Source: Verrucomicrobia bacterium UBA2460 (GTDB lineage: Bacteria; Verrucomicrobiota; Verrucomicrobiia; Methylacidiphilales; Verrucolacustridaceae). From it: a stretch of 8,211 bases of DNA. The stretch's first letter is position 1; each line of letters opens with the position of its first letter. A program made the position numbers and the translations under genes. The notes beneath the pieces were generated by a model. The model saw only the letters and a list, made by a program, of their open reading frames with translations, did no database searches and had not been told where the DNA came from. The stretch spans positions 1-8,211 of the forward strand of contig DDPU01000010.1 in assembly GCA_002342345.1 (NCBI GenBank), in the 5' to 3' direction. Of the stretch, positions 1 to 5,782 are shown one piece after another.

Positions 1-32
1 GATGGTACGCCACGCGGGGCGAGAAGAGGTAA
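1..32 (+). other. Possible 3' end of an upstream gene
   Basis: In frame 3 the first bases read WYATRGEKR and then a TAA stop at 30-32, which could be the last residues of a gene entering from the left. A small hairpin follows within 7 bases, which fits a gene end. However, frame 1 is open from base 1 through the small basic protein gene, and frame 2 is open beyond it, so the assignment is weak. No function can be read from nine residues. Confidence 0.25.
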
Positions 33-38
33 GCCAAC

Positions 39-57
39 TTCCCCGGAGGGGAAATTT
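39..57 (+). terminator. Small hairpin, possible weak terminator
   Basis: TTCCCC (39-44) and GGGGAA (48-53) form a 6-bp perfect stem with a GGA triloop, followed by a poor T-run (ATTTGATT). It lies just after the possible upstream stop codon and before the promoter at 113. The short stem and interrupted T-run make it at best a weak intrinsic terminator. Confidence 0.35.
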
Positions 58-112
58 GATTCGTTCGGGGGAAAGTGCTCCGGGGCGAAACAGTGTTTAC
101 CCCGAATCTGCA

Positions 113-141
113 TTGCCCGCTCAGCTTGGGACGCATATAAA
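113..141 (+). promoter_or_regulatory. Sigma70-like promoter for the small basic protein operon
   Basis: TTGCCC (113-118) is a 4/6 match to the -35 box and TATAAA (136-141) a 5/6 match to the -10 box, with an optimal 17-base spacer. If the last base of the -10 box is at -7, transcription starts at base 148, which is the A of the ATG of the next gene. The mRNA would then have no 5' leader. This is a pattern match, not a mapped start. Confidence 0.55.
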
Positions 142-147
142 CATCGC

Positions 148-300
148 ATGTCTTTGCATCGCAGTCTTCGTTCCGGCGGGGCGACCGCCGCCAAACGTAA
201 CGTCCTCAAGCGCGGGGAGCGTGTGGCCCTCCTCAAAAAGCGTGGCCAGTGGAAAGCCGGCACGAAACCTGTCGGTCTCCCGAAAACCAAACCCGAATAA
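148..300 (+). CDS. Small basic protein of the Chlamydiae/Verrucomicrobia family
   Basis: This 50-residue protein has 14 Lys/Arg and only 2 Glu, so a net charge near +12. Seen: start MSLHRSLRSGG, a middle KRNVLKRGERVALLKKRGQW and an end GLPKTKPE. Known: this pattern matches the short 'small basic protein' family (TIGR04137-type) that I know only from PVC bacteria. Its biochemical role is not established to my knowledge. Inference: size and charge suggest binding to RNA, perhaps the ribosome, and the next gene encodes an rRNA modification enzyme, which agrees. There is no Shine-Dalgarno sequence, and the promoter places the transcript start on the ATG. The stop TAA (298-300) shares one base with the next start (TAATG), implying translational coupling. 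The gene is short and easily missed by automated calling. Confidence 0.88.
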   Translation: MSLHRSLRSGGATAAKRNVLKRGERVALLKKRGQWKAGTKPVGLPKTKPE

Positions 301-1025
301 TGTCCTTGGTCCCCGTCCCTTCCGGGCAGGGGATCCGTCTCAACAAATTTTTGGCCGCCGCCGGGATGGGTTCCCGGCGTGGTACGGAGGAACTGATCCT
401 TGCCGGCCGCGTCCGGATCAACAAGCGGCAGGTATCTTCCTTGGCCGAGAGGGTTCCTTCCGGGGCGGAAGTCACCGTCGACGGCCGTCCCGTGCACCCC
501 TCCCAGGGTGTGGTGATTCTTTTGCACAAGCCCCGCGGCGTGGTATGCACCGCCTCCGCGCAGGACCGTAGGCCAATCATCACCGAACTTATGCCCAAGG
601 GATTCGGGCGCCTGTTCACGGTGGGCCGACTGGACGCCGACAGCGAGGGGTTGCTCCTGTTGACGAACCAGGGGGAACTGGCCCAGACCCTGGCGCACCC
701 CCGTCATAAGGTGGAGAAGGAGTATCTTGTGCGGCTGGACCGGATGCCGGATGCCTTGGTGCTGCGGCAGATGGAGAAAGGGGTCCGTCTGGAGGAGGGG
801 ATGGCCAGGGCGGAAAGGGCGGAGTGCCGGGGGGGGAGGGAAGTCCGGGTGGTTCTGCGTCAGGGAATGAAGCGGCAGATCCGGTTGATGTTCCGCAAAC
901 TCGGTTTTACCGTGGAGAGGTTGAAACGCATCAGAATCGCACGTCTCGGCCTTGGCACCCTCTCCCCGGGGGAGTGGAGGGTTCTGGCGCCCCGGGAGAT
1001 GGAAAAGCTGGGAACGTCCGCATGA
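300..1025 (+). CDS. rluB: RsuA/RluB-family rRNA pseudouridine synthase
   Basis: 241 residues. The enzyme converts a specific uridine in ribosomal RNA to pseudouridine. An N-terminal S4 RNA-binding domain spans about residues 12-60 (IRLNKFLAAAGMGSRR, ...LAGRVRINKRQV). The catalytic domain follows, with the family motif GRLDADSEGLLLLTN at 109-123, whose D112 is the expected catalytic aspartate. KEYLVRL (140-146) and the GMKRQIRLMFRKLG block (189-202) are also typical. The ATG at 300 is chosen over an in-frame ATG at 249 because the longer version would overlap the small basic protein gene by 52 bases and add residues with no S4 similarity. The gene overlaps its neighbours by 1 base upstream and 4 bases downstream, so it is probably coupled to both. 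RluB (23S rRNA), RsuA (16S), RluE and RluF cannot be separated safely by eye, so the symbol is a best guess. Confidence 0.92.
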   Translation: MSLVPVPSGQGIRLNKFLAAAGMGSRRGTEELILAGRVRINKRQVSSLAERVPSGAEVTVDGRPVHPSQGVVILLHKPRGVVCTASAQDRRPIITELMPKGFGRLFTVGRLDADSEGLLLLTNQGELAQTLAHPRHKVEKEYLVRLDRMPDALVLRQMEKGVRLEEGMARAERAECRGGREVRVVLRQGMKRQIRLMFRKLGFTVERLKRIRIARLGLGTLSPGEWRVLAPREMEKLGTSA

Positions 1026-2419
1026 GGGCGGCCGGCAAGGGAAGATTCCGGCAGCGACCGGATCCGGTTGCGGAAAAATTCAGCCGCTCCGTGCATTTTG
1101 ACCGTCGCCTCGCCCACCATGATCTCGAGGGAAGCCGTGCCCATGCGGCGGTGCTGGCCAAGGCGGGGATCCTTTCCCGGAAAGAGGCTGCGGCCATCCG
1201 TAAGGGCCTGGACCGGATCGAGGCGGAAATTTCGCGGGGAAAATTCCGCTGGAAGGATTCCCTGGAGGATGTGCACATGAACATCGAGGCGGCCCTGACC
1301 GCCCGCATCGCGGCGGGGGCCAAGCTGCACACCGGTCGGAGCCGGAACGACCAGGTGGCCACGGATCTCCGCCTGTGGATCCGGGAAACGATCCGCGGCG
1401 ACGAAAAGGCAGTCTGCGGACTGCAGCGGGCCCTGTTGGGGTTGGCCGACCGGAACGCCGAGGTGATTCTGCCCGGTTACACACATCTCCAGCGGGCCCA
1501 GCCGGTCTTTTTGGCCCACCATCTCCTGGCCTACGTGGAGATGCTGGAAAGGGACAAGGGAAGGCTGCGCGATGCCGCCCGCCGGGCGGATGTGCTCCCC
1601 CTGGGGTCGGGGGCCCTGGCCGGGAGCACCCTTGGGCTGGATCGCAACGTGGCCCGTAAATTTCTGGGATTCCGGGAAGTGACCGCCAACTCCATGGACG
1701 CGGTTTCCGACAGGGATTTTCTGGTGGAGTACCTCGCCGCAGTCGCGCTGGGAGGGGTGCATCTTTCCCGTCTGGCGGAGGATCTGATTCTTTTTTCCTC
1801 ATCGGAATTCGGGTTCCTTAAATTCGGTGAGGCATTCACGACGGGTTCCAGCCTGATGCCGCAGAAAAGAAATCCGGATATGGCCGAGCTGGTGCGGGGG
1901 AAGAGCGGGCGGCTCACCGGTCACCTCGTGTCCCTCCTCACGCTCCTCAAGGGGTTGCCTTTGACTTACAACCGGGATTTGCAGGAGGACAAGGAAGCGG
2001 TCTTTGACGCGGCCGACACCTGGAGAAGCTCGCTCGAGGTGATGGCTGCAGCGGTGGCATCGGTCCAGGTGGACGCAGGAGCATGCCTCTACGCCGCTTC
2101 CGCCCCCGAGTTGCTGGCCACGGATGTGGCGGATGCGCTGGTCCGGACGGGAATTCCCTTTCGGAGGGCGCATCAGCTGGTGGGCGCCGCCGTGCGGGCG
2201 GCGGAGGAGAAGGGCACGCGGATGGACCGCCTGGAACGCGGGGATTGGCCGGAGTTAAACGAGCGGGAGTGGCGGGAAGTCAGCGCCGTGCTTCAAGGGG
2301 TTTCCCCGTCCGCCCGTCTCCGCAAGGCCCTGGTGGCCCGGGATGCAGTGGTCGGTGCCCCCGCCCCCGGACAGGTGCGTTTCCAGTTGCGGCGCTGGGC
2401 CAAGATCCTGAGGTCCTAG
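1022..2419 (+). CDS. argH: Argininosuccinate lyase
   Basis: 465 residues, the usual length. It splits argininosuccinate into arginine and fumarate, the last step of arginine synthesis, as a cytoplasmic homotetramer. Signatures seen: the superfamily motif GSSLMPQKRN (275-284) carrying the catalytic serine on a mobile loop, TGRSRNDQ (104-111) and GYTHLQRAQP (152-161), both active-site regions, plus SLEDVHMNIE (80-89). The N-terminus GKGRFRQRPDPVAEKFSRSV is a variant of the usual W-GGRF start. The ATG at 1022 overlaps the stop of the pseudouridine synthase gene (ATGA); upstream in-frame starts such as 824 would lie deep inside that gene. The only Shine-Dalgarno-like bases are a weak GGGA about 8-11 bases upstream. 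No argG is in the window, so argH sits here apart from the rest of the pathway. Confidence 0.97.
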   Translation: MRAAGKGRFRQRPDPVAEKFSRSVHFDRRLAHHDLEGSRAHAAVLAKAGILSRKEAAAIRKGLDRIEAEISRGKFRWKDSLEDVHMNIEAALTARIAAGAKLHTGRSRNDQVATDLRLWIRETIRGDEKAVCGLQRALLGLADRNAEVILPGYTHLQRAQPVFLAHHLLAYVEMLERDKGRLRDAARRADVLPLGSGALAGSTLGLDRNVARKFLGFREVTANSMDAVSDRDFLVEYLAAVALGGVHLSRLAEDLILFSSSEFGFLKFGEAFTTGSSLMPQKRNPDMAELVRGKSGRLTGHLVSLLTLLKGLPLTYNRDLQEDKEAVFDAADTWRSSLEVMAAAVASVQVDAGACLYAASAPELLATDVADALVRTGIPFRRAHQLVGAAVRAAEEKGTRMDRLERGDWPELNEREWREVSAVLQGVSPSARLRKALVARDAVVGAPAPGQVRFQLRRWAKILRS

Positions 2420-2452
2420 GCGCTCCGGTTTTGCCGTTTGCCCCAAAAATCC

Positions 2453-3739
2453 ATGCAACCGAAAAGCCGCAAATCCTCGCCGGCGGTGCCGGCACCAAGG
2501 GCCGGATCCACCCCTTACCTCGACATCCCCCCCCGCACCCGGGCGGTGATGATCATGGTCGGACTGATGGGGATGGTCTGCGCGATGATCGGCAGCCTGA
2601 TGGCAAAAAAAGGCGTGGCGATCGAAGCGGACAAGATTGTCCATTTCACGGGCTACACTCTGCTCGGCGCAATGATGATCCTGGGTTTTCGGCCAATTCT
2701 CTGGCCCCTGGGGATGTTGCTGGTGGCGGCGATGAGTGCCGCACTCGAGATGATTCAGCCGATTTTTGGGCGCACCTGCGATTGGAGCGGGGATTTTGTG
2801 ACGAACTGTCTGGCTATCGTCGCGGGCTCCTGCCTCGGAATGATTCTGCGCCTGATCTGGTCCTACATCCGGACGGAGATGGCCAATGCCGAGATCCGCA
2901 AGGCCACGGTGGGATTCGCAGGGGGCCAGGTCATTTTCCGTCAGGGGGAGCCGAGCGATAAGTTTTACATCATCCGAAGCGGCCAGGTGGTGTTGAACCG
3001 GGAGGTGAACGGTGCCACCAGCGAACTGGGGAAGGCCGGCCCCGGGGAGGTCATCGGGGAGATGGGAGTGCTGCAAAATCTTCCGCGCTCGGCAACCGCT
3101 ACCGCACAAGGGCGTGTGTTGCTTTACGGAATGACCTTGGCGGACCTGACGGACAAGAGGTCGGACGGTCAGGACCATCCCGGAAGCATCGTGTCCCGGG
3201 TGTTGGCCCAACGGCTGCGGAAAAGCATGGAAAGGCTGGATCCGGTCGGGCCGGAAAAACAAACGCCGCGGCCTTCCTCCCATTCCGCTCCCGCGGAAAT
3301 CCACGAAATGCCGGTGTCGGCAATTGCGGCGGCCGCCCCGACGCCCGTCAAAGTCACCCTGCGGATGGGATGGCGCAAGGCCGACCAGATCCAGTGGTCC
3401 GAGCAGGAAAGCGAGCACCAGTTGCCGATGATCTTCGGGAGGGATCCGGGGCCGGCGACCGTTCCCCCGGGAACGGAAATGGTCCTGGTTGAGGAGAATC
3501 CCCCGGAAAGACTGGCGCCCCTGCAGTTCCGCCTGGAGTTGCGGGACGGAGCCGTGGTCTTGCGGGACGATCAAAGTCCTCATGGCACGGAGGTCAGCGG
3601 TGTCTCCATCGGGCCCGCGGCGGGATTAACCGAGGTCAGGCTTCCGGCAGGCACCCATGTGCTGGTCGCCGGGGGGGAGGGGTCTCCTTTTGTGATGGCG
3701 GTCCAGATCCCCGCTATGGGCCCAGCTGCAGGCGGTTGA
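2453..3739 (+). CDS. VanZ-like membrane domain fused to cNMP-binding and FHA-like domains
   Basis: 428 residues with three parts. (1) Residues 31-136: four predicted membrane helices (about 31-50, 63-79, 83-100, 115-136) with a VanZ-like pattern: DKIVHFTGY (60-68), ALEMIQPIFGR (97-107) and DWSGDFVTN (110-118). (2) Residues about 153-260: a cyclic-nucleotide-binding domain of the CRP/PKA type, with FRQGEPSDKFYIIRSG (162-177) and a phosphate-cassette motif GEVIGEMGVLQNLPRSATA (198-216) that keeps the expected Glu203 and Arg212. (3) Residues about 325-420: an FHA-like beta domain, with FGRDPG (328-333), LELRDGAVVLRDDQSPHGT (361-379) and SPFVMAVQI (411-419). A linker rich in Ala/Pro joins parts 2 and 3. 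No helix-turn-helix follows the cNMP domain, so it is not a CRP-type regulator. Inference: a membrane protein whose activity responds to a nucleotide ligand. ATG 2453 is preferred over TTG 2438. No Shine-Dalgarno sequence is visible. It starts 33 bases after argH, so probably cotranscribed. Substrate and ligand are unknown. Confidence 0.85.
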   Translation: MQPKSRKSSPAVPAPRAGSTPYLDIPPRTRAVMIMVGLMGMVCAMIGSLMAKKGVAIEADKIVHFTGYTLLGAMMILGFRPILWPLGMLLVAAMSAALEMIQPIFGRTCDWSGDFVTNCLAIVAGSCLGMILRLIWSYIRTEMANAEIRKATVGFAGGQVIFRQGEPSDKFYIIRSGQVVLNREVNGATSELGKAGPGEVIGEMGVLQNLPRSATATAQGRVLLYGMTLADLTDKRSDGQDHPGSIVSRVLAQRLRKSMERLDPVGPEKQTPRPSSHSAPAEIHEMPVSAIAAAAPTPVKVTLRMGWRKADQIQWSEQESEHQLPMIFGRDPGPATVPPGTEMVLVEENPPERLAPLQFRLELRDGAVVLRDDQSPHGTEVSGVSIGPAAGLTEVRLPAGTHVLVAGGEGSPFVMAVQIPAMGPAAGG

Positions 3740-5750
3740 AGAACATGTTTCCCTCCGAATCCCGGTTGTAGAGGGTAATGCTCTCGATAGGAGAGCCCGG
3801 GGTGCCGCCCAACCGGCGGTTGGGAAACTCCACGGGGGCATCCCCACCCAAAGACAGGAGTTTTAGGTCGTACGTGTCGGCTGTGCGCAGGGTCATCTGC
3901 ACGCGCAATCCTGCGGGAGAGACCGGCAGACCGGAGTCCGAGGGCTGGGATCCGTCCAGGATCTGGTAATTGCCTTTCCCCTCGAGGGCAAAAAGCCCGA
4001 GCCGGGCTCCGTCGTTATACTCGCCGGGGCGGCTCAATTTTTTTCCTTGGCGCAGCGTCAGGCCGACGGATCCGGGACTTCCGGAGTTGGACTTGGGCAC
4101 GGGTGCGACCAGATCGACGGACAGGGATTGATTGGCTGTCAAAGGACCGGACAAGGGCCGGCAGGCGACCGCTTCCTGGAAACCCTCCCCATCCGCATAA
4201 AGGGCCCAGCTACGGCCTTCCGTGGCCACGGGTTCGCTTGCGGATTTTTCCTCCTGGCGGGCGACATAAAAGCCCGCGAAGGACTTATTATCCGGGGAGT
4301 CGTTGGAGCAAAGGATCCATGGCTCGAATCCCTGCCCGGCGGAACTGCCATCTTTCCATTCGCTGGCGTAGGCCGGGTCCGATGCGGAATCGCCCCTTGT
4401 GGAGGTGGGCGGGGTGGGTGAGGGTGAGGGTGAGGGGGATGGGGTTGCGGCCTCCATTGGGGAATCCGATCCGGACGCATCTGCGGCAAAAACGGGTGTT
4501 TTCCCGGGGAACTGGATTTTTGAGGAGCGCATGGCCTGTCTTTGCTGGCCGGTTGGTTCGGCGGTGACGAAAAGGGGGATGAGAGGGCGTTCCTTGGATC
4601 CGGTCTTCCGATTCTCTTCCTCCCACGACTGCATCATCAGGACCGCGAAGAATCTTCCTCCCCCATACTCACCGAGCAGGATTTCCAGGTCCTTGGGTTT
4701 TCCTGCTTCGAGAGTCATCCAATCTCCGTAGGTGAGAAAGGCGCGTTCGCGGTCACCCTCCGTGTTGCCTTCCATGAAGTCGTATACGGAATGTTCCTTC
4801 ACGTGGTCCTTGGGGCGCCATGCCGTGAGGAAATTATTCACGTCCCAATGGGCCTCGAGAACGGTTTTCCCGTCCACGGCAACCCAAAGCAGGTCGTCGG
4901 CTTTCCCCACAAACCGGTATTTTCCGGTGACAGGGGCGGCAAACCTGCCCCGGTAGCGGATTACCCAAAAGTTTGGCTTCACCCTGTCCGCCACCTGGAA
5001 GACCTTGGGGGCTTCCGCGGCATCGCAAACGGGGATGAAAATCTGGGTGGCCCCCAGTTTTTTTGGCACGACGAAGTACTTGCGGATCGCCCCATCCTGG
5101 ACGCGGCTCCCGGCAAGAAGGCTACGGACGGCCCCGTAAAAATCGGTATCGGTGCTCCCTATCCCGGTGGGTTTTTTTCCGGTGGAGTCGAGCTTGAGGT
5201 CGATCATGGTCCCGATCAGGTCGTTTTCCTGGGTTTCCTCGAAACCGAAAAGGGAACCCTTCCCGGTGCGGGGTTTTTTTCGCGTCCCCGTCCCGGTTCC
5301 GCCCGTTCCTCCGCCCTTTCCCGGGGATCCCAGGCCCGTAGCCTTCGGGGCCAGGGAACGGACAGGGGTGGAGGATGGGAATGATGGCATCACGCTGGGG
5401 GTGGTCAGGGTGAGAACCTCGGAGGTTTCCTCCCGTTCCGAGGATGGGGTGGTGGTTTCGGTGGTCATGGGTTCGTTCGGTGATTCCGGGGACGACTCCT
5501 CGGGTGAGGGTGGAGCCTGCAATTCCGTGGTTCCCTCCGGTTCGGCGTAATTTTGACCCGTGAAAATCGCCAGAGGGTTTCCCTGGCGGAAAAGGACGAT
5601 GCTGCCTCCGAGCAGCAACAGAATCCCGTGAATGGCGATGGCAATCAGGAAAGGGGTGGAAGTGATCAGGGCCGCAAGACCAAACAAGGATCGTCGGGAG
5701 CCCCGGGCCTTGGGGGTCGGGGGATTCTTGGCTTTGACCGAAGGGGCCAC
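3714..5750 (-). CDS. Single-pass membrane protein with PA14-like domain
   Basis: 678 residues, start GTG. Layout: a short basic N-terminus (KAKNPPTPKARGSRR), one hydrophobic helix at about 23-54, a Pro/Ser/Thr/Glu-rich low-complexity stretch (70-130), a Gly-rich stretch (138-157), then a PA14-like region at about 200-375. There, FWVIRYRGRFAAPVTGKYRF (261-280) followed by DDLLWVAVDGKTVLEAHW is the typical PA14 beta-barrel pattern, and PA14 domains usually bind carbohydrate. A linker with a run of Ser-Pro pairs (437-447) leads to a C-terminal part (about 475-678), probably a beta-sandwich, resembling concanavalin-like ends of verrucomicrobial exported proteins (GEGFQEAVACRPLSG, ITLYNRDSEGNMFFNRL). 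Inference: anchored in the inner membrane with the bulk outside the cytoplasm, binding glycans or wall. It is the second gene after mutY (32-base gap). Function unknown; no Shine-Dalgarno sequence is seen and the GTG start is tentative. Confidence 0.85.
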   Translation of the reverse strand: MAPSVKAKNPPTPKARGSRRSLFGLAALITSTPFLIAIAIHGILLLLGGSIVLFRQGNPLAIFTGQNYAEPEGTTELQAPPSPEESSPESPNEPMTTETTTPSSEREETSEVLTLTTPSVMPSFPSSTPVRSLAPKATGLGSPGKGGGTGGTGTGTRKKPRTGKGSLFGFEETQENDLIGTMIDLKLDSTGKKPTGIGSTDTDFYGAVRSLLAGSRVQDGAIRKYFVVPKKLGATQIFIPVCDAAEAPKVFQVADRVKPNFWVIRYRGRFAAPVTGKYRFVGKADDLLWVAVDGKTVLEAHWDVNNFLTAWRPKDHVKEHSVYDFMEGNTEGDRERAFLTYGDWMTLEAGKPKDLEILLGEYGGGRFFAVLMMQSWEEENRKTGSKERPLIPLFVTAEPTGQQRQAMRSSKIQFPGKTPVFAADASGSDSPMEAATPSPSPSPSPTPPTSTRGDSASDPAYASEWKDGSSAGQGFEPWILCSNDSPDNKSFAGFYVARQEEKSASEPVATEGRSWALYADGEGFQEAVACRPLSGPLTANQSLSVDLVAPVPKSNSGSPGSVGLTLRQGKKLSRPGEYNDGARLGLFALEGKGNYQILDGSQPSDSGLPVSPAGLRVQMTLRTADTYDLKLLSLGGDAPVEFPNRRLGGTPGSPIESITLYNRDSEGNMFFNRLQLGP
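4411..4438 (+). repeat. GGGTGA repeat, potential G-quadruplex
   Basis: Three tandem GGGTGA units (4416-4433) are preceded by GGGGT and followed by a run of G, giving five G-tracts of at least three with loops of 1-3 bases. This meets the usual G-quadruplex rule. On the minus strand it encodes the Ser-Pro repeat in the linker of the PA14-like protein. The G-rich strand is the template strand of that gene, so the structure would form in DNA, not in its mRNA. Confidence 0.7.
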
Positions 5751-5782
5751 CTGAGGATTTTAGTCCCGGTCCCCTTCGGAAT

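Noticed and set aside
88..105. CAGTGTTTACC stretch resembling part of the signal recognition particle RNA
   Set aside because: The conserved GGTCAGGTCCGGAAGGAAGCAG-type core does not follow, and no matching helix forms.
249..299. Earlier ATG for the pseudouridine synthase
   Set aside because: It would add 17 residues without S4 similarity and overlap the small basic protein gene by 52 bases; the ATG at 300 overlaps its stop neatly.
2..571. 189-codon open frame on the plus strand at the left edge
   Set aside because: It overlaps the small basic protein and pseudouridine synthase genes in another frame and has no recognisable pattern.
824..1021. Earlier start for ArgH
   Set aside because: The added 66 residues lie inside the pseudouridine synthase gene and do not resemble the ArgH N-terminus.
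860..1762. Open frames of 240-300 codons on the minus strand across argH
   Set aside because: ArgH on the plus strand is unmistakable; the antisense frames show no family motif and odd composition.
2255..3583. Long open frame of 442 codons on the minus strand
   Set aside because: It lies fully opposite argH and the VanZ fusion gene, is rich in Pro, Arg, Gly and His without any domain pattern, and is the expected by-product of GC-rich codon use.
4542..5384. 280-codon open frame on the plus strand
   Set aside because: It is antisense to the PA14-like gene, whose membrane helix and PA14 pattern identify the real frame.
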